Source: Oscheius sp. JU75 (Eukaryota > Nematoda > Chromadorea > Rhabditida > Rhabditidae). From it: a stretch of DNA of 64,000 bases. The notes under the pieces were generated by a model that saw only the letters and a list, made by a program, of their open reading frames with translations, was not told the DNA's origin and searched no databases. A program made the translations under genes and the position numbers. This document shows, one piece after another, positions 48,954 through 61,200 of the stretch. Numbering within the stretch: position 1 is the first letter of the stretch; each line of letters begins with the position of its first letter. The stretch lies in assembly GCA_037178855.1 (NCBI GenBank), contig JASJZC010000007.1, positions 10,106,001 through 10,170,000 on the forward strand. Reading direction: 5' to 3'.

Positions 48954-49202
48954 GTGGTGATGAGGGTGGGCCGAGCGACACGGAAGAAGCCCGATGGCCC
49001 ATGTAGAGGGGATTCAGCATGGTTTGAGCCTCAGGTCTCCTCCTTCTACGTGATCATCTACGGCTTTCTCTCTCGCAAGAAACGGCAGCGCCTGCGGCTG
49101 CGTCGGTCAAGGGGCGGAGCGCCCTGGCTGTCCCCCAGGGGCGGCGTGTTAGCGCCCGACCCTCCAGCGCCAAGTATCAACCCCACTCGGAATCACGGAT
49201 AA
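48954..49202 (+). CDS. Possible small ORF or exon, GC-rich
   Basis: An open frame of up to 82 residues with a short hydrophobic patch (VSSFYVIIYGF) followed by a strongly basic run (RKKRQRLRLRR) and a Pro-rich end. It starts within an intergenic stretch and has an internal CTCAGG acceptor-like site before VSSF. No family match and no partner exons, so it may be chance. Confidence 0.25.
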   Translation: MVMRVGRATRKKPDGPCRGDSAWFEPQVSSFYVIIYGFLSRKKRQRLRLRRSRGGAPWLSPRGGVLAPDPPAPSINPTRNHG

Positions 49203-49854
49203 TGAAGAGTCTGGGCCCCCTCTCTCCCTTTCAATTCCACACAGATCCCTCCAGGGGTTCGTCGGTTCCTTCGGATTTCTTCAATCACGGCGGCGGTGTC
49301 ACTAACACACAGAGTGGTTAGCTTGTAATTATAGGCGACAGCGACAATGGTCCCGTCTGCATATAATTTGCTCCGGAAATGCCCATAGACAGATGGCTGT
49401 ACCCCCTTTGCTTTGCAAAAGTGAGATTTCCATTTAGATTACATCAGACCTGTCAAATTTGCGACAAGTTCAACGTGTCCTTAGGCCCAAAGGCGAGCAT
49501 TTTCGCAGAATTGTTGTTTATCTATCAAAACCCTAGCATTCTATTAACTATGCGCGTGATAATTTCCTTGGATGGAATGATTTAACGTTCAAGGCTAACA
49601 AAAACAAACTATTTAGTATAGGAAATATGATCAAAATACCAAGGGTAAGCGTGAAGAACTAGTTATAGACCTCAACTTTTGTGATTTCTTTGCTTCCTGC
49701 GCAATATGAGCACATTGCCGGAAGGGCATATTGCTTCTTTAGGCGGCTTTAGTATCAAATGCGAGGCACAGATGGCACCGGGCAAGGAAAGAGGAAGGAA
49801 CCGAACTTGATCTTCCACTCGAGTAGCTCCTGTCGCAGGGCGGCAATGGAGGAT

Positions 49855-52800
49855 TCACTCGTCTCCGGGATGGGCTTCAACTGGGGGGCGAAGGCTCGTG
49901 AGGTCGGGTGCGCCATGCAGCATGTACAAGCTGTGTTTATTCCAGGTGGCAGCAGTTGAGATGCTGCCACGCACACCATCACGTTAGACTTTGTGATCTC
50001 TTTGCGACCGAGGGATGAATGAGGCATAGCTTTATGGTATGGTGTTTGTAGATGCGGGTGTGCAGAGGAAGGAGGTAAAAGGATTCAGATTGATCGGTGA
50101 TTCTATTTAGGACGGCGATAATTAGGTTGATTTTGTTCGTCGTGAGAAGAAGACGCAGCTATGAAGTAAAAACAATGAGCGGCTGTGAGAGAAAAGCAGA
50201 GAGACATCTTTCTGCAGATGACAACTAAACAGGTTTGAAGGAATTATTCTTGTAATCCAGCTTTGACACAAACCACTAAATAGTTGGTAATCTACACCAC
50301 CAAAGTTGTAATACACTTGAGAAAAAGCACGAATGTTGCAAAACAGAATATGTTTTGGAATAAAACTCTAACAGATGAGATTCTTGTCAAAGGAATTTTG
50401 AATTTTTCGGGAAAGCAGTAAAAGCTGAGACTGATGCCTTGCATAAGTATGGCATGGAAAAGAGTTAAAACTTTAAGGCTGAAATTTCGAAGAAAGTCAG
50501 GATACTTGGTAAGATAAGGTTACGTGCACAATGACAACGATGACAAGATGAACCTAAGTATAATTGATCGTAATTAACAAGAAAACTGGAACAAGATACA
50601 TTGTGCATTTCAAAGGCTCTTTGCTTATGTCTCTCGGTTTTGCTTACAGTGTCACATCCCAAGTCGATTCGACATGTTATCTGGACTGTTTCTCAAATTT
50701 ATATGGTTAGTTTTTAGAAGCTTCTATTGATTGAACATTAGATTATGAAACACTCAAGATAGCCTACAGTAAACTGCGTTAGACGTAGATAATGTCCTCA
50801 AGTCAAAAGCAGAAACAAGATGACCTTAAAAAAGTACAGAGAAACCCAAACAGCACTGTTGTTTTAGGTTAACTTTTAACCCCAATACACAATGCAACGG
50901 CTCTGGCTCCTAATGAGAAAGTTCCACGAATTACCTGAACGGATCTAATCCTTGAAAAGCCGACTGTTCAGCTCGACCTCCATTGTGAGTGCTCCTGAAC
51001 AGAGAATAGTGTCACCACAAAAAAACTGCAAGTCGCTGCTTCCAACAAAATGAATTCATATGTGTGCATTTATGAAGACCGCCGGGTGGTCTGACCGACT
51101 GACTACCTACCGATAGATCCGAGCTGTGAACTTGACCCTAGCAAACATTAATCATCTGACTTGGGCTGAAACGTAGTTTACAAAAAGTTGCATGAGGAGG
51201 GTCAGTCAAGAGTGAGAGGGAGGTGTGGAGGACTGCCACCTCTTCCAATAGTTGTTATGGAAGGCCGGTGAAATATTCATCGTCTATAGAGATGAGGCCA
51301 AAATGGAAACAAGCAGGGCTAATCAAGTTCAACAGAAGGACGACGTTCACTTGTTTTCACACAGAGCTTTAAAGATCCCGGCTCGGAGAAAGAGTGTTCC
51401 CTGAATTATTTTGGGTGGGCCAGCAGCCTAAAAATAAAATGATTCCGCCTGAGAAGATGATACCTCATCTACGAGAGGAAACGCTGGGGAACGGTAAACA
51501 CCCCCTAAAGAATTCTCAATAATTGTCTGGTACATCTAACTAAAATGCAAACATTAAGAAACTATTTTGATACAAATTTCATACCTTTTTGGCTATTGAA
51601 ATTGAATGATAAAAAGTTTACATAAAAAACCCTTGCTTCATAAAGTAATATTATAACCGCTGTCCATGTTTCATTCGAACTCTGGCAAATATTTTACAGG
51701 GTACATCTTGATAAGAACAAAATTCAGATTTTTAAAGACTGAGCATTTAAACTGACATGTGAAAGAGTCAAATGATCCGAAATGACACATGTTCAAAATA
51801 TAGCCACACTTGATAAAAGTGTGCGTCTTCGGCAACGTTTGCTGTTCTTTTTTTTGAATTCACATGAGTGGTTTATGGTTATAGTAGCTCAAAAAAAGTT
51901 CAGTTTCATCAAAAGGGATTCTTCTGCATGAAAAAAGTTAGCGCAGTCTGGAGAGGATGCAATTGAAACACAAGCGTCTGCCCATACTTTTTTTTTTGGA
52001 AGGAAGCATAAGTGAAGCGCGGTAATCAGCAGCCATAAGTGAATTTCAGAGAACGCTGTAGTGCGAAGATGATCCTGCGGCCTCCAGGAGGATAGGAGAC
52101 ATTCATTTTCAATGGCCGATGGATGATGACGTACTCCCGTGGCTACATTCACACTTCCTACGTATAAAAAACAAAGAGGAGAACAACAAACACACAAGGT
52201 CCAAGAGAGCCTCCATATATATATATCGCTTGTTCAAAATTTGAGTCGAATTATTCATCCGCATGCATTCAAATGCTCTCTGTCCCCTCCGGACAGAGAG
52301 CATTGGAATAGCTCTGAGGTCATAGTAGTCACCATATGTGCCGATTTCCAAATTACAGCCAAGTTTTGACCCCCGAATTGCCATAAAAATACCTGGCGCC
52401 TTGCTCTCCTGATCTTGCAGTGTGAAGGGAACCATCCTTTACGGAGTAGACTGAGTCGTTCGAGTTGTAGCTTTGGGGCAGCGGCCTGAAATGAGGGTAA
52501 TTAGAGGAAAAGTGAACTTTTGGGCTTTCAAACCACTGGACGTCTTGTCATTATATAGTAACAAGAGAATCGGACCCCCAGGTACGTTACCCGCAAGAAT
52601 ATCAAGCTCTCTAATGTAGCCGTGACAGTTGCTACTGGAAGAATTTCTTCCGTTTTTAGCATTTTATCATAGTTACTGAATTAGTATTTATTTTCGGGCA
52701 CTTTGCTGATCAAAACAACTAGACAAGATCAGTTTGATAGCCAAGGCTGCTACAAATTTCCCAAAATCGTAATCTTATGCATTAGAGCTGTTCCTGGGCC

Positions 52801-53813
52801 AGCACTGGATATTCGACTTAAGATTGAGAGATTGAGTGTAATAGCTTTTGAGACCAAATCAGAACTTAGAATGCAGCCAAATCACTATTCTTGAAAATGG
52901 TCATGAAAAAAAGATGAACCGTCAACTTCCATGCGACCTAAAAGTTTGTCTCTTTTCTGTTTCCAAATATTTCAATTGGTAATTCAAAAACCGTACTGTC
53001 TTTACTCAACCCCATTGAATGTTCAATTAAGCTCTGCAACATACATCTCGACAGCCCGAAAGCTTCGAGAAATGGGCTGATGAACCAATTCATTACTTAC
53101 GTAACAAAAAGGGGAATGCCCGTTGTATCAGAAGTCATTTTAGTGGGGAACAAGTAGATACAAGTGACGCACAATTGAACACCATCATTTGTCTATAACA
53201 GTTTTTGTGTCTATTGGAGGTGGCATGATCCAAAATTGACTTTCGTACAACTCCCTCCATGAGCCGTGAAATCAAAAATTGTCTGGGCCCGAGTTTCAGA
53301 GACCCCGAAAGAGCCTAAGTTTTAGTCTGCGTCAGCAGGACACAGAGGTGTCCAAATTGCGGCATAGTTCCCATATTTATGATTTCCGCTACCTTTCAGC
53401 TAATTTAGAACTCACCTGAACAAGTATCTGCTCGCAAAAGCATTCGGAAACATTCATGTAAGGACGGGGGGCTGAGAGAGCTAGAGAAAGGTCAAGAAAG
53501 AAACATTATTGTCGTTTCTCCAGGCGTAGTCAATGGAAAAAAGAGGGGCAAGTGTGGCCGTTTTGGGGTTTAGGGCAGGTCTCGGAGGCTTACTCGGGTT
53601 AAACCCAAGCCGAGTTCTCCTGCTCTTTCCTGAAAGAACAAGCTCCTCTACCTGCCTAAATGGGTCTTTGAGCACCCCTTTTTCCTCTTTCTGTTTCTCG
53701 CCCCCGGAAAGCTATTAAACTCACGGAGGTACAGGTGGAACATAGGTGCCGATGTACTGATGCACGGTGCCGCCGCGCCCGTTGTGCATTGAGAGACGGG
53801 CCGACTTGATCAT
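49855..53813 (-). CDS. Small Pro/Ser-rich disordered protein, or C-terminus of a longer one
   Basis: Four exons (53725-53813 from the ATG, 52393-52485, 50935-50994, 49855-49930) join in frame to 105 residues ending in TGA. The ATG lies three bases after GTTCAG, either a spliced-leader site or an internal acceptor. The sequence is hydrophilic with a Pro run (YVPPVPPPLPQSYNSN), SVYSVKDGS, and a C-terminal LYMLHGAPDLTSLRPPV. No membrane span or recognisable domain is present. Splice phase is consistent through all joins, which is the main evidence. Introns of about 1.0-1.4 kb are long for this window. The protein could extend upstream into 53880-53905 or further. Confidence 0.5.
52268..52304. 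repeat. Perfect short hairpin
   Basis: AATGCTCTCTGTCC and GGACAGAGAGCATT are exact reverse complements separated by about five bases, in an intron of the minus-strand gene. Confidence 0.6.
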
Positions 53814-53905
53814 TGTCTGAACGGAAACAGCTGAGAAAGCCGCCGGAAGACAGCGACTTACTTTTGGTACCTATTTCACCCAGGAGATGCCAGCTCTTTG
53901 CACAT

Positions 53906-56900
53906 CTGTAACTTGAAAAGATTAGTTGCCGAGACGGGATGAGTGAGAAAGATAGACAGAGACGAAAGTTCTGTTCTTTCCAGCCTGGCTAGCTTGCAGA
54001 GAATGTATTTACAGGAGGTAATTACGAAGACATATGATTCCCGTGGGTTCTGTCGCGGTGCTCAAACAAGGAACCCGGCATGGATTTTTGCGGGTTCCAC
54101 TCTATGAGACAAAAACTTGACATGTAGATTGCTGGACAGTCCAAAAGAGAGTGCAAAAGAGTAGCAATTCCATATTGGGGTTGTTTTCGGTATCCCCCGG
54201 GGGGTCAGGGCCAAAAATTGAACCTCAAAAAAATCTGGCGCAGGACACCCCCCATACTGAGTACTTGGGCCGGGAGTGAAACGGTTTTGGAAAAGTGTTA
54301 AAGAGAATATTACTTAAGTTTTTTTCAAAGGAGGTGCGAAGACAATAGGTTCCGGGGCGGGATCGGAGTCAAGAGGACGAACGGACACAGCTCATCCATT
54401 CTGAGATGACAGCCTGCCGTCTCTTGGAAAACAATCAGACACATTGCATTTTTGTCGTCGGCAAACTTGTTGCCATTTTAGTCTGGTCACAAATTTTTCA
54501 AACTGCGTAAAATGGACAGCGGGTAAAGCATCCGGAACACTATGGATACCCGTCAGATCGGCAGACATTATACGCCTTTCTCCAAGGTGACCACAGCAGC
54601 AGGAACCTGCACAAAAATGCCTAGGCTACTAATATCGCCTAGGTGTTCACCGAAGCAATTTGCACCATGCTCTAATGCACAAAGCGGGAGGGAACAAAAA
54701 AAATGTCTAAGAAAGTAACTTTTCAAGACATTGAATGATGGAGCAGTGTTTGACTCGATGAACGGCTCCAACTTTGGACTAAGTGCCTCTGAAATGGCCC
54801 CTCGGGTCGCAATCAGAGCCTCACCGGGCAGTCCAAAAACGACCGACTTGTCTATTTAATGTGACTAATCCTATTCCAGGACATATTGCAAAGACGGAAC
54901 CAGGAATGGGGGAGGGATTTCTCAAGGTATCCAGTTCCTGAACTTGGACTGCTAAGAGCTGGAGCTAAGGGCATGTGAAAATTGGGGGGACCAGGAGAGT
55001 CCAGCACTGGCTCTGAAGGCTTTAATAGCAAGGCATGGACCAGCTGGTCAACCTATCGTGTACTCGACTTCTAAAAGTTAAAGCTGAAACTGGGCATGCG
55101 AAATTTGGGGCCCAGATGAATGAAAACACTATTTTGAAGGCTCTGAATAGGAAAGCATAGGAGACTTGTCGTTTAGTGACCGCAACATTCGTAAAACTTG
55201 GACCGCTAAGAACTAATCATATGCGATATCTGGGTCCAAGTGAGTCAAAACACTCCTTTAAAAACATAAGTAACTATGTATATGAGAGATGTTCAGCTTG
55301 TGGTATAGTGACATTTGTCTAAGTAAATGTAAACTTGGACTACTAAGAGCTAAGGCTGAGTACGTGGAAATTGGAGTTAAAATGAGTCAAAGCACTAGTT
55401 TGAGGGCCTTCGATAGCAAGGTACGAGAGAGTCATCTTATGTATAATGAATTACTAAGAGTTCAACCTGGAGCCAGGTATCTGAACGATTGGAGGAAGAT
55501 AAAACTCTTATTCGAAGACCTCAAGAGAGCCGGTCAACTTGTCGTGTAGTGACCTCGACGTCCGTCTATGCAAATGCAAATCCGTAAATCCATAAGGAAC
55601 GCTACTCAAGCCCGCTTGACAGTGCCCATAGAACGTTTTTTTTAACAATCTCGAACCGCAACAGGCTCCCCCGAGAAACAATATGTAGTCAGGGGGGATT
55701 AAATCTCTTAAAATAATCGGAACATGTGTCACACGCTGATGTTCGCCGTGGCAATTAGGGGTTGCGGCGGTCCAGTAGAGGTGTCGGTCGACGACGCGTA
55801 TCGCAGAATCGCATCTTGAATGATGTCCCAATAGAGAAAGCGATATGGATTCGAGTTAGCTGAAGAAGGAACACCCTAGGACCTCATTCACAAGGATTTT
55901 TCAATTTGATTTACAACTGTCTACCGTTTTGAGCAGCAGACAGTAAACGTGAGCAAGAGTAAGTCTATGGACAAGGTGTGACGAAAATTTGGGAGAGAGA
56001 ACGACGATTAAGTAGAAGGTATATGATCCGAATATGGAAGTCAAGTGTGAAATCTGACCAGGACCCTGTTTACGGGTGCTCCTTTATAATTCTGGCCACA
56101 TTGTGCCATGAGGACAATAAGGAGGGGACGCGGAAACCAAAGGGGGTGACAAACTCCAAAACTGATTTTATGGGGGCTGGGAGAAGAAGTTGAATCGGTC
56201 GTCGTCCATATTGGGCCCCCAAGTACATGTGAGGGTGCAAAGGTGGCGCACAATGGCAGCCCGCAGGTAAGGTAATTGTTGGCTTGCTGGATGCCGAAAC
56301 AGCGGGCTGCTCCAGGGAGACGCAGAGAGTTGTGATCTACCGCCGGAACAAACGTTGTGATCGAAAGACTTTTGACGCCGTCAGAATTGCGGAATGACGC
56401 TCGGAGTGAGGTCATCGCTTCTGGCTCGCAGAATCAAAGATATGTCTGATTTTGTCTGTTTCTTTGCTAACCTCTTGTTTTTGCTTAATGTCTGTTCAGC
56501 TCTAGACAAAGAGATGGCAAAACGGTCGGCAGACCGAAAGCTGTCAAGTGCTGCCACTCCAACTACGACACGCCACATCTTCAGTGTCATCTGCCACAGC
56601 TCGGATCTCAACTTTTGTGGTTTAATTGGCTCTTCTCCGACTCTTCAATGACTATTTGCAAACTTTTCAGCTCAAATGTTTAGGCCAGAAAGGAGCCAGA
56701 GATGTAAATGGTATCTGATCACATTTTAAGCGGATACAAAAATGTTACAAAGTCCATTTGAATTTTATACCAGAGAGTAAAACTAAACCCGTAACAGCCC
56801 CTGGAAAATGATTCTTGGTATCTTTAACAACGCTTGCTGTTCTGCAGTTATCATTTAAGATTACCTGTTTTCGAATCTCTCCAGCTGTATCTTTACACCT

Positions 56901-58231
56901 TTCAGACTTCCTATTTCTTTGCCTTCTGTCATATCCTCCACACACAAAAAAGTAGATATCCACGGCACGCGCCGTCGGGATGTGCAGAGGTGCGCAATCC
57001 TACGTTTGCTCGGATAAGCGTATTTGTCTTTTGACATTTCGGTGCACTCAAACTAGAGCTGACCAGCTGAAGACGCACACTTGAGTCATTGTTTCCAGCT
57101 GACAAAATTACGCCTCCTCTCCCGTTCCGTTGGCATACTGTCTCGTGGTCCTGTGATCTTTAGAAAACGGGGTTATTCTTTGAGTTTTTGTTTTCCTAAA
57201 TCAACAGACGCCTTGAGGTCCACCGCAGTTTGAAAAATTTGTGGTTGTGTAGACCTTAACATTGCCTGTTCCAAATACATTGTACAGAAAGAACCCTGTT
57301 GGACTTATGTTTTGGCTTCCTATGGTATGCCTACTTTAATAGATTTCGAATCTCTTAGTTTTTCCCCAAAAATATCAGATCTCCCTCTCCCCTCCGCTCT
57401 TCCGATCCAACTTCTTGTGTGTTATGTCGCTTGAAGTGCTATGTTAACAAACCCAGGTTCCAGCTAGCAGATCCCAGTACCCATCACTTAAAGATTACCA
57501 CCTCTTTCAATTTTTATCCCACCTGTCTCCCCCAATGGTCCGGTTCCTGGCAGCAGCTCGACGGACTGTACAACGCGAAGACCCTCGACCGCCTACACCC
57601 GCCAGTCCTGGCACCTTTCTTGCTCATCCCGAAAAGCTCGGCCTGATGGTTATGGGTTCATGAATCCTATTTTAAGCTTTTTTTTTTTGAACAGACAACT
57701 TTTGAAACAAATACTTCGAGGCTACGATGTCACCTAAACTATGTTTGCTTGCACCTACAGTTGTAGATTTTTCGCGTGACTCTTCTGGGAGATATTGAGA
57801 GCAGTAAGACTCCTACTATCTTTCTAGATCCTTGTTTTTTTTTGGAGATTCTACTCATTTCTGCCCGGAAAGGGAAAATATTACAGTTTTCCCCTACGCG
57901 CTGTGACTCAATGATCTATTAGCGGGCTTTGAGCAAAGAGAAATCTCCCAACGGCACTACCATCTAGCCGATGGCGTGTTCAGCGGCTTGTCGCAAGCCT
58001 CGAGCGTGTCGCCAGTTTGTTTCTTCAACTTATTATTTGTATTGTTGAGTGGGTGGATGCCGGCGGGGAAGCCAAACAGATCCGGCAGGATCCGCCGCTG
58101 CCGCCACTCTGGAGCATGCTCCTTATCACTCCATCTTCGGCACATTTGAATAATCAATTTTCTTCTATTCTTTCAATTCTGACATTATCTTAAGCCAGTT
58201 TCCAGGGCGCGGTTATACTAGGACGAACGAG
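53906..58231. other. Upstream region of the myosin gene, no complete gene
   Basis: 4.3 kb. Several minus-strand frames look exon-like (near 55735-55860, 56200-56400, 56450-56620 and 57960-58150) but do not chain into one protein by splice phase. The region should hold the muscle promoter/enhancers of the myosin gene and possibly 5' exons of the minus-strand gene ending at 49855. Confidence 0.35.
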
Positions 58232-61200
58232 ATGGAGACACAAGACCCAGGCTGGCAATTTCTCCGACAATCTCAAGAGCAGGTATTTTGTTTTGTCAGA
58301 AAACTTAATTCCGAAGCTTCTAGATGCTCGCCAATACAACCAAGAAGTTCGATTCCAAGAAGAACGTCTGGATTGCCGATCCTGAAGAGGGTGAGTAAGC
58401 GAAAAGTACAGGGGCTCTATGTGTGACTCTAGGATTTGCCGCTGCCGAGATCAAGGCGACCAAGGGCGACACGATCACGGTTGTGACCGAGAAGGGTGGC
58501 GAGAAGACGCTCAAGAAGGACGATGTGCAGCAGATGAATCCTCCCAAATACGATAAGACGGAGGACATGGCTAATTTGACCTTTCTCAATGATGCCTCTG
58601 TCCTGCACAATCTTCGCCAGCGCTACTACTCCATGATGATCTATGTCGGGTGTTTTGAGGATTCAAAATACAAGAGAGTTTTAGACCTATTCTGGACTTT
58701 TCTGCGTGGTGATCAACCCGTACAAGCGCTTGCCAATTTACACCGAGAGCGTTTGTAAAATGTACATGGGCAAGAGGAGAAATGAGATGCCTCCTCATCT
58801 GTTTGCTGTTTCCGACGAGGCCTACAGAAACATGACTAATGGTAGGACATGAGCCGATAGTCTCAAAAACTGTTTTAGACCGCGAGAATCAGTCCATGCT
58901 CATCACGGGAGAGTCCGGAGCCGGAAAGACCGAAAACACGAAGAAGGTTATCTCCTACTTTGCTACTGTGGGAGCTAGCCAGGGCAAGAAGGATAAGAAG
59001 GACGGTGTCTCTCTGGAAGACCAGATCGTCCAGACCAATCCTGTCTTGGAGGCTTTCGGTAACTGACTGACGGTGTTTTCGTGAAATACTTGGGTTTAGG
59101 TAATGCCAAGACTGTCCGTAACAACAACTCTTCCCGTTTCGGAAAGTTTATTCGAATTCATTTCAACCATGGTGGAAAGCTGGCCGGAGCTGACATTGAG
59201 CACTACCTGCTTGAAAAGTCTCGTGTCATCAAACAGGCGCCGGGAGAGCGTTCCTACCACATTTTTTACCAACTTTACTCGGATGCCGTCCCCGGCATGA
59301 GAAGTGTGGCCTTTTAAACTATTCTCTAATAAAAAATTCAGAGAAGCTCTTGCTCGACCGTCCCATCAAGGAATACACCTTCATTGCTCAGGCCGAAATC
59401 ACCATTGACGGTGTGGACGATAAGGAGGAGATGAACCTGACTGAAGAAGCCTTCAACATCATGAAGTTCTCTCAGCAGGAGAAGGACGAGCTCTTTGCCA
59501 TCACTGCCGGTCTCATGCACATGGGAGAGCTAAAGTTCAAGCAGCGTCCTCGTGAAGAACAGGCCGAGCTGGAGAATGGAAAAGGTAACAGTTTTTTGGA
59601 TTGTATTCGAATTAAGCGCGCAAAACACTAACTAACGTTATTTTATAACTGAATATTTGATAGCTGTTTAGAATAGCAAACTAGTTTCATTACAACTATC
59701 AAAACCTGTGGTTTGCTAACAAATATTGAATATATCTGGATTTTCTTGAGTTTGGAAGGTCAAAACTTTGAGATGTTGAGAATCGAGCTTGATAGCTCTC
59801 TAACCGGGCTTCTTAGTTTGGCCGCATTTTTGAATTCAGCTTATGCTTACGCTTATTTACTGTATATACATTTTCAGAGGGAGAGCTTGCCTGCAAGCTG
59901 TATCAGGTCGACTACGAAAAGTTCATTCAGGCTCTGCTCAAGCCCCGAGTCAAGGTCGGAACTGAATGGGTCAACAAGGGTCAGAACTTGGAGCAGGTGA
60001 TTTCACTCGAAGCATCACTAACTTTTCGCTCCAGGTTAACTGGGCTATTGGAGCTCTCGCCAAGGCTCTGTACGCCAGAATGTTCAAGTGGCTCATCTAT
60101 AGATGCAACAAAACTCTGGATGCCCAGGATCTGTCCCGTGACTTCTTCATCGGAGTCTTGGATATCGCCGGTTTTGAGATTTTCGATGTGGGTGTCGGCG
60201 TATTCTGTGAATGAGACAGTTTTAGCTCAACTCTTTCGAGCAGCTGTGGATCAACTTTGTCAACGAACGCCTGCAGCAGTTCTTTAATCACCACATGTTC
60301 GTCCTGGAGCAGGAAGAATACCAACGCGAGGGCATCAAGTGGGAGTTTATTGACTTCGGTCTCGATCTCCAGGCTTGCATTGAGCTTATTGAAAAGGTCC
60401 GACCATTGTATAACAAAGAAATTGCGGTTCTTTAGCCTCTCGGAGTCATCTCCATGCTGGACGAAGAATGTATCGTCCCCAAGGCTACTGATCTGACTTT
60501 GGCTTCCAAGCTAAACGACCAACATTTGGGCAAGCACCCGAACTTCCAGAAGCCCAAGCCTCCGAAGGGAAAACAGGCCGAGGCTCATTTGGCCATTGTC
60601 CACTACGCCGGAACTGTTCGTTACAACGTCAAGGGATGGCTCGAGAAAAACAAGGACCCTCTCAACGATACGGCTGTCACCGTGCTTAAGGCCAACCAGG
60701 GCAATGCTTTGATGTCCGAGCTTTGGGCTGACTACAACACCCAGGAGGACATTGCAGCTATGGGAGCCAAGAAGGTCACTGGCAAAAAGAAGGGCAAATC
60801 TGCTTCCTTCATGACCGTGTCGATGATGTATAGAGAGTCGTTGAACAATTTGATGCACATGCTCCATCAGACCCACCCTCACTTCATCCGTTGTATCATC
60901 CCCAACGAGTTGAAGAAGAGCGGTAGGAGGGTTCCTGTACCATAAAATTAAATCTATAGGTGTCATCGACGCCTCCCTTGTCTTGAACCAGCTCACTTGC
61001 AATGGTGTCTTGGAAGGAATCCGTATTTGTCGTAAGGGCTTCCCTAATAGGATGCCTTATGAGGACTTCAAGCAGCGGTAGGTACAAGTTCTGTGCCAGC
61101 TCTATTGACCACTAAGATATGGGGTTCTTTCTCCGGACGAAGCGTCCTTCGGGGACGCGCGGATTGCCGGAGAAAAGATGACGGCTAGCCTAGTAACGAG

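Noticed and set aside
55735-55860. Exon-like minus-strand frame (PYRFLYWDIIQDA...) resembling an extracellular repeat
   Set aside because: It does not splice in phase to any neighbour, and a wider cadherin-like reading was only an impression.
56041-56651. Overlapping open frames on both strands, up to 124 residues
   Set aside because: Both strands are open over the same bases, with no family match and no consistent splice partners.
57957-58157. Minus-strand frame containing CRICL preceded by a Gly/Ser run, like the start of a RING-CH (MARCH) finger
   Set aside because: No downstream exon supplying the remaining Cys/His ligands could be found, and the frame hits a stop soon after. One CxxC match is likely chance.
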